From: SOJZ01 sp964556565
GTDB lineage: Archaea > Thermoproteota > Bathyarchaeia > Bathyarchaeales > Bathyarchaeaceae
Assembly (NCBI GenBank): GCA_964556565.1
Contig: CAZKWF010000007.1
Location: 1-49,222, forward strand
Direction: 5' to 3'
DNA length: 49,222 bases
The notes beneath the pieces were generated by a model. It worked only from the letters and a program-made list of their open reading frames with translations. It was not told the DNA's origin and made no database searches. Below, piece after piece: positions 39,552 to 48,739 of this stretch. The number at the start of each line of letters is the position of its first letter. Within the stretch, counting starts at the first letter, position 1. The translations under genes and the position numbers were made by a program.

Positions 39552-39641
39552 ATGGGAATTCCTTTAGCAACTGAGGGAAAGAACATATTTCTTATAGAAA
39601 TTGAAAGAGCGATTAGCCGGGATTGCAGGTATGCATTTTGA
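39552..39641 (+). CDS. Possible 29-residue ORF
   Basis: ATG 39552 with GAGGGACGAG upstream opens a short frame, MGIPLATEGKNIFLIEIERA and then ISRDCRYAF. It lies in a 276-nt gap otherwise without a gene. The Shine-Dalgarno and balanced composition are the only support. It may be chance. Confidence 0.22.
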   Translation: MGIPLATEGKNIFLIEIERAISRDCRYAF

Positions 39642-39667
39642 GTAAAAAGAACTATCCTTAGTTTATC

Positions 39668-39892
39668 TCAGTTATCTAGTTTGTTCTCAGGCTTGGTAAT
39701 CTCTTTTTTCGTGACTATGCCGTATCTTACCGCGCAGTCTGAACATCTTAGTTTGCATCGATTACTATAAGTGACAGAGACTACTAAACTGCCTACATCG
39801 AAATCTTTTTCGCAATCATAACATTGTAACAGCTTTGGATTGTTTGAGATTTTAGTAAATATGCGTTGCGTTATTGTGTAAACTTTTAACAT
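39668..39892 (-). CDS. Small four-cysteine zinc protein
   Basis: 74 residues with CYDCEKDFDVGS and CKLRCSDCAVRYG, giving a likely four-cysteine zinc site (one pair per knuckle, plus an extra Cys). Resembles small treble-clef proteins that often follow transposed or phage-like genes but are also widespread in archaeal chromosomes. The N-terminus MLKVYTITQRIFTKI is basic. No partner gene is evident; the neighbours are surface proteins and a membrane regulator. Confidence 0.65.
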   Translation of the reverse strand: MLKVYTITQRIFTKISNNPKLLQCYDCEKDFDVGSLVVSVTYSNRCKLRCSDCAVRYGIVTKKEITKPENKLDN

Positions 39893-39947
39893 GTGCTCAC
39901 CTAGTCGTTATGAAAAAAGAATGGGTTTGGATGGAATAATATGTTGG

Positions 39948-40036
39948 GTGTAACGAAATGGTAGCAAAATGTGGAACTTCCTTGTTAAGGTTATATATTC
40001 CACGTGTAACTGATTGGTAGCAAAATTTGAAACTTC
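39948..40036 (+). promoter_or_regulatory. Promoter flanked by two 33-bp direct repeats
   Basis: Two copies of a GTGTAAC-N4-TGGTAGCAAAAT-N-TG-N-AACTTC unit occur at 39948-39980 and 40004-40036, 28 of 33 bases identical, 56 nt apart. A TATA-like TTATATATTC (39991-40000) sits between them, so the second copy covers the predicted transcription start of the TTG-started regulator gene at 40097. Likely operator pair, possibly for autoregulation. Confidence 0.5.
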
Positions 40037-40096
40037 TGCTTTTTGGCTGAAAAATCTTTTATTCTTGAAGTTCTAACTAAGATTGAGGTTGTCTGA

Positions 40097-40600
40097 TTGC
40101 GGCGAAGGAATGTCATTGTCATTCTATACGTTGTCTTAACGTTTGTGATGGCCGCCTCTATCCCTTTTCTTCAAGGAAGTTCATTGCTGAGAGCCTCTAT
40201 GTTGGTGATAATTGGTGCTGCATTCATGTTTCTTACCATAGGAGTGGTAACATACTCAATAATGTTCCCTGAAATCGTGCTTGAAAAAGACCCGACATTC
40301 AATGTCGAAGAAGGATTTCCGTCTTCTTTTGAGGGCGTTATGAAAGTCTTACGTGAAGATGAGAAGAAAGTTTGTATGGCAATTTGGGAAGAAGGTGGAA
40401 CCGCGCTGCAAAAGGACGTAAGGTGGGCGACAAAGCTTTCAAAAGTGCAAGCTCATAGGGTGGTGGCAAGGTTGGCAAGTCGAGGGGTCATCACTGTGAA
40501 AAAGGAGGGTAACAGAAACAAGCTGTCGTTAGCTTCTTGGCTACACAGGAACACTTCCGACAAGAATCAGCTTGAGTCGGAAGATCTGAATAAAACCTAG
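40097..40600 (+). CDS. Membrane-anchored winged-helix regulator
   Basis: 167 residues from TTG 40097. Two TM helices (VIVILYVVLTFVMAASIPFL; ASMLVIIGAAFMFLTIGVVT) are followed by a cytoplasmic MarR-like winged helix: EGVMKVLREDEKKVCMAIWE, GGTALQKDVRWATKLSKVQA, HRVVARLASRGVITVKKEGN. This domain order, with DNA-binding at the C-terminus and TMs at the N-terminus, is common in archaeal one-component sensors. Targets may include its own gene or the surface proteins nearby. The octamer GCATGCAT directly follows its stop codon. Confidence 0.78.
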   Translation: MRRRNVIVILYVVLTFVMAASIPFLQGSSLLRASMLVIIGAAFMFLTIGVVTYSIMFPEIVLEKDPTFNVEEGFPSSFEGVMKVLREDEKKVCMAIWEEGGTALQKDVRWATKLSKVQAHRVVARLASRGVITVKKEGNRNKLSLASWLHRNTSDKNQLESEDLNKT

Positions 40601-40634
40601 GCATGCATCTGAATGTGTAAGGCCATTGGTGGTG

Positions 40635-41774
40635 TTAGTGTTTGCTTGCTGTGAAGTAAGCTTTTTCCAGCATTTTGGCTACATCAGGCCACGTAGCTAC
40701 GTTTTTGTGACCATTGTCTCCCAAGGTTTTCGCCTTTTTCGGATTTTCCAGTATTTCGATTATGGCTTTAGCAAGTTTTTTTGGGCTTGAAGGTGGAACT
40801 AGTACGCCGTTGACTCCATGCTTGATTCTGTGGGGTATTGCTCCTATAGCGCTCGCGATCACTGGCTTCTTTTGGGCCCATGCTTCAGATATGACTATGG
40901 AGTAGGCTTCAACTAGGTCGTAGAGGCTTGGTAAAACGAGGATGTCGCAAGCTGAGTATGCTTGGAACTTCTCTTTCTCTGAAATGTATCCTGTGATTAT
41001 GACATGGTCTTGGATTCCTAATGACTTGGTTGCGGAAACCAGATTGGATTTCATGTCTACATCTTGCCCAACTAGAACAGCTGTGACATCTGATCTATGC
41101 TTAATGACCTCTGCCATGGCTTTGATGAGTATATTAATGCCCTTTGCATGATGTAGCCTACCCACGTACAACACGATTTTTTTGTTCGTCAATCCGTATC
41201 TGTTTCGGAATGCGTTTCCATCAAAATTATCAAAGGCACATTTTGGAACTCCGTCGGGAATCAGAAGTATTCGATTGGCATTGAAACCAAGTTTGACCAG
41301 CATTGCTTTGTCTCCTTCATTTTTCACGTGGAAAATGTCAGCTTTTTTTACGAGTTCTAGAGCAATCCTTTCGTAAGGGCCCGCTGTTAAGCGTATAGGC
41401 ACATGTGGATGGCGCATCCAACCCCCAATTGAAAACAAGGTGGCAACTGTGGGTTTACTATTTAGATGCTTTGAGATTAAGAACTCTTGAAGGCATATCG
41501 GTTCTATGCTGTGGATATGAACTACGTCAAATTCTTCGCACCTACATGTGTGTGCAATGTCAAATTCTTTTTGAGGAAGTAATGGTAGGTGAATTAGGCG
41601 TTTTAGCCTGTGCACATGGATTCCGTTGATGGTCTCGTGGGTGGTTTTTCCATTGAGGGTGATTACATGAACCTCGTGACCAAGTTTAACTAACTCTTCG
41701 GAGAGAAAATATACTGAGTTCTCTATTCCGCCGATATTGGGATAAAAAGACGACACAACTTCAGCTATTTTCAT
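40635..41774 (-). CDS. GT4-family glycosyltransferase
   Basis: 379 residues, GT-B fold. The N-terminal domain starts MKIAEVVSSFYPNIGGIENS with the G-G-x-E loop; the C-terminal nucleotide-sugar domain has KIVLYVGRLHHAKGINILIK and the E-x7-E pair in DLVEAYSIVISEAWAQKKPV. Retaining transfer of a sugar from a nucleotide-sugar donor onto a lipid- or glycan-acceptor is expected. It is last in the minus-strand glycan cluster and overlaps the preceding GT4 gene by four bases (ATGA), so the two are translated together. Confidence 0.92.
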   Translation of the reverse strand: MKIAEVVSSFYPNIGGIENSVYFLSEELVKLGHEVHVITLNGKTTHETINGIHVHRLKRLIHLPLLPQKEFDIAHTCRCEEFDVVHIHSIEPICLQEFLISKHLNSKPTVATLFSIGGWMRHPHVPIRLTAGPYERIALELVKKADIFHVKNEGDKAMLVKLGFNANRILLIPDGVPKCAFDNFDGNAFRNRYGLTNKKIVLYVGRLHHAKGINILIKAMAEVIKHRSDVTAVLVGQDVDMKSNLVSATKSLGIQDHVIITGYISEKEKFQAYSACDILVLPSLYDLVEAYSIVISEAWAQKKPVIASAIGAIPHRIKHGVNGVLVPPSSPKKLAKAIIEILENPKKAKTLGDNGHKNVATWPDVAKMLEKAYFTASKH

Positions 41775-42889
41775 TTTATAACACTTCTGTACATCTTCTC
41801 ATATCTGCGGATTATGAGGTTCCAGTCGTATTTTGCTGCTTCTTTTCTTGCTTTTCTTCCGATTTCTCTGATTAGGCTTGGACTTTCTATCAGTTTCTTC
41901 AGGTGCAGGTAAACTTCTTTTTGGTCGTTGAACAGAAAGCCTGTGCGTTCGTGTTCTATATATTCGTTAATCGGGTTAATGTTAGAAGCAATCACAGCTT
42001 TACCTGAAGCCATTGCTTCTAAGACTGTTATGGCACCAGTTTCTTCCACTGAAGGTGCGAGTATAATGTTGCACATTTTGTAAAAAGGTAGAACAACTCT
42101 CAGATAACCAAGATACTCAAAATTTCTATACTTTTTCAGCGAAGCCAATACCATGTCAGCGTAGTTTGCATCTTCTGTTGCACCTACAAAGGTCACCGAA
42201 GCGTTTTTCTCTTCACGTAATATTCTCTGTAGAGGAGCGGTTATTCTGTGTACTCCTTTTTGTGAAGAGAGTCTACCCACGTATCCGATTGAGACGTGTT
42301 TGTCTTCATTTGCTATTGCCGTTTCTGAGAACTTTTTGTAATCTATTCCAACTGGTATCACTCGAATTTTATTTTCATTAACACCCAAATTGGTAAGATA
42401 CTGTCTTTCTAAAGTTGTAAAGGTGTAAACTGCGTCCGCAATTTTGAAGGGATATGTTACTATTGTTCTCTGGAATGGGGCGTTCTTGGCTTTATGGTAT
42501 GTAGCTGATGACAAGTCTGATCTCATGATAACTTTGGATTTTTTTATCATTTTTGAGGCGGCGCCTAGGAAGGATGAATATGTGTTGAAAGTGTATGCGT
42601 GGATGATGTCGAAGTTACGTAGGATTTGTCTGGAAGGCAAATAGACAGGAGAGAGCGCGTTTGAAAATGGAGTGGGAATTTTGAAACTTGGGGCATGTAT
42701 GATTTGTGTTTGCGAAAATTTTTTTTCCCAATTCTCGAATTCTGTTTTTTTTGTAGATCTCCAGTCTGAAGAGTATCTTGATGTAATTACTGTGTTGTGG
42801 TATCCTCTTTTTTCTAGTAACTTTACTAAATTTATTTGGTCCCTCTCGAATCTGGCGTCAAAGGCGTCAATTAAATGCAGAATTCTCAT
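41771..42889 (-). CDS. GT4-family glycosyltransferase
   Basis: 372 residues. N-terminus MRILHLIDAFDARFERDQIN, donor-binding half with VSIGYVGRLSSQKGVHRITA, and E-x7-E in SVEETGAITVLEAMASGKAV. The acceptor domain differs from the adjacent GT4s, so it probably adds a different residue of the same glycan. Stop/start overlap with the downstream GT4 shows coupling; the upstream methyltransferase ends 10 nt before its start. Confidence 0.92.
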   Translation of the reverse strand: MRILHLIDAFDARFERDQINLVKLLEKRGYHNTVITSRYSSDWRSTKKTEFENWEKKFSQTQIIHAPSFKIPTPFSNALSPVYLPSRQILRNFDIIHAYTFNTYSSFLGAASKMIKKSKVIMRSDLSSATYHKAKNAPFQRTIVTYPFKIADAVYTFTTLERQYLTNLGVNENKIRVIPVGIDYKKFSETAIANEDKHVSIGYVGRLSSQKGVHRITAPLQRILREEKNASVTFVGATEDANYADMVLASLKKYRNFEYLGYLRVVLPFYKMCNIILAPSVEETGAITVLEAMASGKAVIASNINPINEYIEHERTGFLFNDQKEVYLHLKKLIESPSLIREIGRKARKEAAKYDWNLIIRRYEKMYRSVIK

Positions 42890-42898
42890 AAAGCCGCC

Positions 42899-43540
42899 TC
42901 AACTAGCTTTAACAAGTTTCATTATCCATATTTCACCCGTCAACTTGTTTAAAAAGGGAAAACGAATTTTTATCTTCCTGCGAAGGACAGGGATGGGCGC
43001 GGCGTTATTGAACGTTACAGTCTCTTTTACGAATAACTCCTTTATGAAGCGGTCAAAGTTCCAGAGAAAGATGGGAGTCATGTGTCCTGCCTCTTCAACG
43101 TCAGGGGGCGTGAAGTAAAGAAACCTTCCAGAGACGAGAAAGTATATTCTGCTGTATATTTGTTCTAGATTCGGCGTAGTTATTATGCATTTGCCCCTAT
43201 GCCTTAGTACCCTATTAATTTCCTCAATTAGAAAACGAGGGTTCTCTAAATGCTCCAGAATTTCTACTGCGCACACAGAATCAAATGAACCACTTTTGAA
43301 TGGTATACCTTTGTTTAGATCAGCTATAACAAAATTTACACCTTCCACCACAAAATCGCGGGAGATGTCTACAGCCGTAACTTCAAAGCCAAGTTCCTTA
43401 AGTTTATAGGATAAAGCGCCTGGTCCAGCACCTAGATCTAAAATTTGACCCTTAGTTTCACCTGATAGCAGCGATAAAACTTTTGTGTGAACCCCTTCTG
43501 CAGTTATGGCCCTCGGCACACTACGCTTGGTTTTTTTCAT
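42899..43540 (-). CDS. Class I SAM-dependent methyltransferase
   Basis: 213 residues from ATG 43540 (MKKTKRSVPRAITAEGV); the frame is open to 43633 but that extension overlaps the previous gene. Motif I is ILDLGAGPGALSYKL, motif II VTAVDISRDFV, then FVIADLNKGIPFKSGSFDSV and CAVEILEHLENPRFLIEEIN, and the post-motif RHRGKCIITTPNLEQIYSRI. It is related to UbiE/sugar-methyltransferases. In this cluster methylation of a glycan sugar or lipid carrier is the likely task. Confidence 0.87.
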   Translation of the reverse strand: MKKTKRSVPRAITAEGVHTKVLSLLSGETKGQILDLGAGPGALSYKLKELGFEVTAVDISRDFVVEGVNFVIADLNKGIPFKSGSFDSVCAVEILEHLENPRFLIEEINRVLRHRGKCIITTPNLEQIYSRIYFLVSGRFLYFTPPDVEEAGHMTPIFLWNFDRFIKELFVKETVTFNNAAPIPVLRRKIKIRFPFLNKLTGEIWIMKLVKAS

Positions 43541-43602
43541 GTCATGGTCACTTGTGTTAGTTACACCCAAAGATATGCTAAAGGAAATTAATAACATAAT
43601 CC

Positions 43603-44271
43603 TCAAGGTTCTTTGTAATAACGCGTTTTGCACATGTTTTTAGGATTCTTATATGCAACAATAATTACTTCGTAGGAGAACGATGGATGAAGATTTGAGA
43701 GTTTGTCAGTTACCCGTAAGAAAATGCCTTTTTTGATCAGTTTTCGAAGGAGAATAGCGATTAGAGGTATGAAAGACTCGGATGAGATAAAGCCTGAAGT
43801 AAATAGCTTAGTTACTGTGAAACCTTTCTGCTTCAGAAGGGTCTTGAGAGAAGTAAATGTGAAAACCGATTTGTGCTCCTTTGCATATATGAATTGACCC
43901 CGCACTAAATAGTAGGGCCAGAGAATATGTCTTGCATTTGGAACAGAAACTACTATTTTTCCATCATTTTTGGCGACTGTATAAGCCTCATCTAGAGCTG
44001 TGCTAGGATGCGGAGTATGCTCAAGAGCATGACAGAAAATTATCACATCAAATGTATTTGGCTTAAACGGTAAATAATGCATATCTCCTACAATGAGGGG
44101 TATCTTGGAAGGTTGAGGACGAATATCAATCCCCACTACAAATGGGTGTCTGCATGTAACTAAACCATTTCCACATCCTACATCTAATACCATTCCCTCT
44201 AACTCTGATCGAATGATTGTTAAATCTCTTTTAATTAATAGATCTTTGATCATCTCATTTTCGTCACACAT
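43603..44271 (-). CDS. Class I SAM-dependent methyltransferase
   Basis: 222 residues. Motif I MVLDVGCGNGLVTCRHPFVV, motif II GIDIRPQPSKIPLIVGD, then YLPFKPNTFDVIIFCHALEH and VAKNDGKIVVSVPNARHILW. This pattern (LPFKPNTFD and H-A-L-E-H-T-P) is that of Methyltransf_11 proteins linked to polysaccharide loci. It is a different subtype from the next methyltransferase gene. Both lie between the GT-C-like membrane protein and the GT4 pair, on one strand. Confidence 0.88.
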   Translation of the reverse strand: MCDENEMIKDLLIKRDLTIIRSELEGMVLDVGCGNGLVTCRHPFVVGIDIRPQPSKIPLIVGDMHYLPFKPNTFDVIIFCHALEHTPHPSTALDEAYTVAKNDGKIVVSVPNARHILWPYYLVRGQFIYAKEHKSVFTFTSLKTLLKQKGFTVTKLFTSGFISSESFIPLIAILLRKLIKKGIFLRVTDKLSNLHPSFSYEVIIVAYKNPKNMCKTRYYKEP

Positions 44272-44350
44272 GCGTCATTCCCTTTTCTGTTTCCTCAGAC
44301 ACTACATGTAAACCATACGAGTTTGTGCCTGTTATTGCGTGTGCATAGAA

Positions 44351-46384
44351 CTACCTATCCTGTTCAGTTGGATTGTCGTACTCGAAGTCGTATTGGAAAG
44401 CTACTTCTGGGTACTTGCATGAGACAGCAAGGAAGTAGGCGTTACCCACTTTCCTAACAAGGTCAAAGTTTGGATTTTGAAGAAATGGTTGGGGATCCCA
44501 CTTATGTTTGTACATTTCAAAAATACTCGTGTAGCATCCTACAAAAACATGAGTTATATTAAGATGTTTCATGAGGTCACATGTTGTCGCATTGAGGTTC
44601 CCATTCTCTAGCAAAGTGCTGAGTGTTTGGTATGAACGTGAATAAGAGCTCGCGGTGCGAGGGAAGACTATTTTGTGATGAGAGACGCTAGGTATGAATA
44701 GTCCGCTCTCAAATTGATTCACTAGTATAACACTGTCCTGCGGCAAGTTATCTCGCATCCATAACATGAGTTCAAGGTCATCGGTGGTTGTGATGGCCCA
44801 TACTCCGTAGGCTCCTGAAATTTCCTGTGGATCATGAAAGACGGTGCAATAAACAAACGGCGCGTACACCAGCATACCTGCTAGAAGCGTTGCTACCAAA
44901 ACTTTTGAGTTTTTGGTAATACCAAATCTAAGTTGACTAGGATTGATTTTCATAACAGCTGTTTTCGATAAGCGCAAAAGAACACTGCGGCAAAGCCATA
45001 CGGCAAATACGCCAATAAGCATATCAAAGGATGGGTAGAGTAGGATTGGCTGAGGACTAAATACAGAGTATAGAAAACTTTCAGCCAGCAAAAGAACCAG
45101 CATCTGTCCTCCAATGGAAGCTAAAGACATTTGAACAATTCCATTGCCAAGTGCATCATTTTTCCTTTTGGCAATAGCAACAATAACCGCAAGAGAGCCG
45201 ATTATGAGGTATACCCCTTTCAACAGGGTATATGGACCTAACAGATTCCAAAAGTGATTAATACCATTAAGAATAGCGTGGGGGATGTCTTGATAATTCG
45301 AGAGTGCATGTGGCACCCCGATGTTCATCGGTATCTCTACGTCTTGAGGAACACCAATGTTATTGTAAGGATACGGGTACCAGATTAACCATCTATAGAA
45401 AAATGGACTCACGATAATCAAGCTTATAAGAAAAACAATAGAAATATACCGCATCTGTGAAAATGCTCTTTTTTTCCTTTTCGCGATGTTAATAAGCCAC
45501 CACAACACAATGGCGGCAATCAGCGTTTCAAATGGCTGGAGATGTACTGCTGCCAAGTATCCAAATAGAATTCCAATGACAACTATTTCTGACACACTAA
45601 CTCGTTTTTCTTTCAGAAGCGACGGCACAAAGCTAAGGCAAACGAAATAAAGTGGAATACTAGCCACAAAGGCATTGCTCCCCCAAGTAATGTACTTTGG
45701 GTATGAGGCCATGAAGGTGGACACAAGCGCTAGACTAACGCCAAAATACCATTTTGACGATAAAGCCTTCCCTATATAATATGCACCTAGTACAGACATT
45801 GCGCTAAAAAGAGTCGTAGTGTACAGAACTGCGCTCGGTACTAAACGATTTGAGATGCATACAACGTAAGCTACTATCGGGTGAAATCCTTGAGGATAGA
45901 CTATTCCTTCAGTTGCGTAAGGCTGAAGCAACGCTGGCACTTGCCCATGTTCTAAGATGAGTTGAACAAATAGTGAATGAAGAGATGTGTCATGAATGCT
46001 CCCAAAAACCAAGTCCGAAACAGGGGTCAAACGAATCCAGAGTGCAACAAGAAAAATAGAGAACACAACCGTGCATCGTAACGCATCAAATTTCTTAGGA
46101 AGCTCAGGTCGTCTAATCAACAATTCCGCTATCACAAAAAGGACGGCGAAGAATAAAACAACCCACATTGTGGCAGAACTGAATAGGCCAAACGGCATGA
46201 TTGCAATCATATACAGAATTAGCCCACCCAAAAAGACATTAAGCACCAGAACCTGTAAAATGTCTAAATTCCTAAAGAGCCTTGAAAAGCGAGAAAATAG
46301 AACTCTTAGAGGCTCTCCAATCACCGCTAAAGAGAACATGAAGAATAAGAGGCTGAGAAAAATATCTAGAGTCGACTCGATCAT
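44351..46384 (-). CDS. Large polytopic membrane protein, GT-C/DUF6541-like
   Basis: 677 residues with about 12-14 TM helices. It has the shape of GT-C enzymes that use lipid-linked sugar donors: an acidic/His luminal loop after the first helices (VFGSIHDTSLHSLFVQLILE; EGIVYPQGFHPIVAYVV), many TMs, and a C-terminal extracytoplasmic domain of about 150 residues (ELMLWMRDNLPQDSVILVN; HVFVGCYTSIFEMYKHKW; GNAYFLAVSC). This resembles DUF6541-type proteins, but enzyme activity is not proven. In the cluster it is the best candidate for transferring or assembling the glycan on the outer face. ATG 46384 opens the frame. Confidence 0.8.
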   Translation of the reverse strand: MIESTLDIFLSLLFFMFSLAVIGEPLRVLFSRFSRLFRNLDILQVLVLNVFLGGLILYMIAIMPFGLFSSATMWVVLFFAVLFVIAELLIRRPELPKKFDALRCTVVFSIFLVALWIRLTPVSDLVFGSIHDTSLHSLFVQLILEHGQVPALLQPYATEGIVYPQGFHPIVAYVVCISNRLVPSAVLYTTTLFSAMSVLGAYYIGKALSSKWYFGVSLALVSTFMASYPKYITWGSNAFVASIPLYFVCLSFVPSLLKEKRVSVSEIVVIGILFGYLAAVHLQPFETLIAAIVLWWLINIAKRKKRAFSQMRYISIVFLISLIIVSPFFYRWLIWYPYPYNNIGVPQDVEIPMNIGVPHALSNYQDIPHAILNGINHFWNLLGPYTLLKGVYLIIGSLAVIVAIAKRKNDALGNGIVQMSLASIGGQMLVLLLAESFLYSVFSPQPILLYPSFDMLIGVFAVWLCRSVLLRLSKTAVMKINPSQLRFGITKNSKVLVATLLAGMLVYAPFVYCTVFHDPQEISGAYGVWAITTTDDLELMLWMRDNLPQDSVILVNQFESGLFIPSVSHHKIVFPRTASSYSRSYQTLSTLLENGNLNATTCDLMKHLNITHVFVGCYTSIFEMYKHKWDPQPFLQNPNFDLVRKVGNAYFLAVSCKYPEVAFQYDFEYDNPTEQDR

Positions 46385-46466
46385 GGTTTATTCTTCCAGT
46401 TTTCATGTTCTTAACCATTGGTGCAACTGTGAATCTTTAAGTTTAATCGCCAATGCACGCAGTCTT

Positions 46467-47687
46467 CTAGCTGTTTAGTGTTTTCATGAACAGATTAGCT
46501 ATATAATTCCAATCGTACTTTTCTTCTACGGTTTGTCTCGCCTTTTTCCCCATTTCAGTTGCAACCGACTCGTTGTTCAAAAGATATAGAATGTCTTCAA
46601 ACCATTCATCAACATTATCCGGATCAGCTAGCATTCCATTTTCAGAGTCAATAACGACTTCACCGATTCCATCAAGATCACTTGCAACAACTGGCTTTTG
46701 CATAGACATACCTTCAAAAAGCTTCAACGGACTTGCGGCATGAGAAACTACATTTCTGGGGAATGGAACCAGAACTACATCTGCTGCAGACAAAATCTCA
46801 GGTACATCTTCATATGGCACTTCTTTCATTATCGTAGCGTTCTGCAGATCTGTAACGTTTTCGTTTCCATGGCCGACTATTAGGAATCTTGCTTCTGGAT
46901 GCTTTCGCTGGAAAATATCGCATAACCTAGTAATGATGTTAATCCCAGCCCACGACTCTATGCGTCCACAGTAAACACATAGCTTCTTTCCTTCTGCATC
47001 GGCCTTAGACTTGCTACGTACAGCATAGTTTTTTAAATCGAAGACTTTAGTATCTACTCCATTTGGGACAACAAAAATCCGTTTAGCATTTACTCCCAAA
47101 GACCGAGTATATTCTTTGATGTAGTTCGTGGGTGCCACGATTTTGTCTGAGCTTCTTGCTATGAAGTTTTGCATGTAAATCATGAAAGTTGCCATTAGAC
47201 CATTTCTTTCCAAATCTAGGAAATCTGTAGTGTACTGCGCAATTAAGTCATTGAAATCCAACAATATTGTTTTGCCCAATATCTTTCCTGTGACAAGGCC
47301 TACAAATCCAGTGTATATGCTAGGATAGTTGAGAACAACTACGTCTGGACTAATCTTCCTTACAGCAACCAGAATCCTCGGAAGAAGCAGAATCAAAGTT
47401 GGAAAAAAAGCTAATATGTAGGACATCCTCCATAATTTTAGGATCGAACGTGGTATCCTACTGAAATGTGCAGTAATCCCGTCGATTTTCTCTACTATGT
47501 CATTCTTTTGTAGGTGAAACCTGAATTTTCCTTCCTCCGGCAAAAACTTCCCTGAAAGCAATCGAAATGGAGGCATAACAACAAAATGAACCTCGTCTGT
47601 TCTTGAAACCCTTTTCATTATTTCATAAATCCTGCGATCACTACCTAATTTCGGCGGGAAATATTCGACAAACACAACCAATTTCAT
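46467..47687 (-). CDS. GT4-family glycosyltransferase
   Basis: 406 residues from ATG 47687 (MKLVVFVEYFPPKLGSDRRI), chosen for AGAGGAAAAATCC upstream; the frame extends ten codons further. Donor half KLCVYCGRIESWAGINIITR and the ASPLKLFEGMSMQKPVVAS segment, where the first Glu of the usual E-x7-E is missing, as in a known GT4 subset. The hydrophobic IILAFFPTLILLLPRILV-type patch (here YILAFFPTLILLLPRILVAV) may attach it to the membrane. TATA-like TTTATATTTAAG lies about 90 nt upstream, so it probably has its own promoter. Confidence 0.9.
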   Translation of the reverse strand: MKLVVFVEYFPPKLGSDRRIYEIMKRVSRTDEVHFVVMPPFRLLSGKFLPEEGKFRFHLQKNDIVEKIDGITAHFSRIPRSILKLWRMSYILAFFPTLILLLPRILVAVRKISPDVVVLNYPSIYTGFVGLVTGKILGKTILLDFNDLIAQYTTDFLDLERNGLMATFMIYMQNFIARSSDKIVAPTNYIKEYTRSLGVNAKRIFVVPNGVDTKVFDLKNYAVRSKSKADAEGKKLCVYCGRIESWAGINIITRLCDIFQRKHPEARFLIVGHGNENVTDLQNATIMKEVPYEDVPEILSAADVVLVPFPRNVVSHAASPLKLFEGMSMQKPVVASDLDGIGEVVIDSENGMLADPDNVDEWFEDILYLLNNESVATEMGKKARQTVEEKYDWNYIANLFMKTLNS

Positions 47688-47876
47688 AGGATTTTTCCTC
47701 TTGTACACATAACACAAGTCCCAATGGTTGAATTCTCCACTAGACTGCCCCTTTTTTCAATAGCTCTCTTAAATATAAATGCGATTAGGCACTAGAAAGT
47801 AACCTCGCAACAGAACATACAGACGTTCCGTGAAAACACTCTTAGTTGAAGTGTCTTCTGGTCTATAGGTGCGCTT

Positions 47877-48683
47877 TCACCCTTTTCCAAGTTTAGCCTT
47901 GAGGATGTAAGAAAGGAATCCCCGTATTTCAGCAAGGGTAAGCTTTGACTTGCCCACTTTTCTATTCGTAAAGGTTATTGGAATTTCTTTAACAGCGAAT
48001 CCTTGACTTTGAGCTTGTTTTACGGTTTCAATTTGAATGTCATATGTTTGGCTGTGGAGGTCGCCTATTACGTTTTTAACGTACTGCAGAGAATAGCATC
48101 TTAAGCCACTCGTACAATCGTTTACCCGCATTTTAAACATCGTAACTGCAACAAAATTAGCAACTCGGCTGATTAAGTACCGCAGAGAGTTCCATCCAAC
48201 GATTCTTCCGCCAGGACAATATCTGCTGCCGATAACAAGGTCGCAACCGTCTTTTGCGTACTGCATTAGACGGGGGATGTCCTTAGGATTATGTGAGTAA
48301 TCTGCGTCCATAGTAACTATGTAGTGTGGAGGATTTTTCATCGATAGAATAAATCGAAAGCCATCAGTGATAGCAGTGCCTAACCCAAGTTTGTTAGGGC
48401 GAACAAACAATTCAATGTTATACTCTTCCCTTAGTTTTTCAGCAATTGCTGCCGTTCCATCTGGGCTAGAGTCGTCAATAACAACAATTAACGGCTCAAC
48501 ATCTAAACTTCCAACCTCTCGAATCAGTTTTTCAATGTTTCCCGATTCACAGTAGGTTGGAAGCAAAATGGCAACTTGAGGTTTATCCCGATTCCGTAGA
48601 GACGAGGAACCTTCAGAAAATGGAGTTGAGAATCGGGTTAGCCCCCCTTCAGAAACATCTGAGATTTCTCTCACACACCTCAC
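47877..48683 (-). CDS. GT2 polyprenol-phosphate mannose/glucose synthase (DPM1-like)
   Basis: 268 residues. The GT-A fold: ILLPTYCESGNIEKLIREVG, LIVVIDDSSPDGTAAIAEKL, RPNKLGLGTAITDGF, metal site VTMDADYSHNPKDIPRLMQY, VIGSRYCPGGRIVGW and CTSGLRCYSLQYVKN. No C-terminal TM helices, like soluble DPM1 of the dolichol-phosphate mannose type. It would load a sugar onto dolichyl phosphate and supply the GT-C-like enzyme of the cluster. GTG 48683 is the only in-frame start before the fold; it gives a 35-residue low-complexity leader. First gene of the cluster; a TATA box (CTTATATAAC, minus strand about 48744-48753) precedes it. Confidence 0.92.
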   Translation of the reverse strand: MRCVREISDVSEGGLTRFSTPFSEGSSSLRNRDKPQVAILLPTYCESGNIEKLIREVGSLDVEPLIVVIDDSSPDGTAAIAEKLREEYNIELFVRPNKLGLGTAITDGFRFILSMKNPPHYIVTMDADYSHNPKDIPRLMQYAKDGCDLVIGSRYCPGGRIVGWNSLRYLISRVANFVAVTMFKMRVNDCTSGLRCYSLQYVKNVIGDLHSQTYDIQIETVKQAQSQGFAVKEIPITFTNRKVGKSKLTLAEIRGFLSYILKAKLGKG

Positions 48684-48739
48684 CTAGATTAAAGGTTCCA
48701 CTCATCCATCTACAATCTGGACTCTACGTATTTCTCTAG

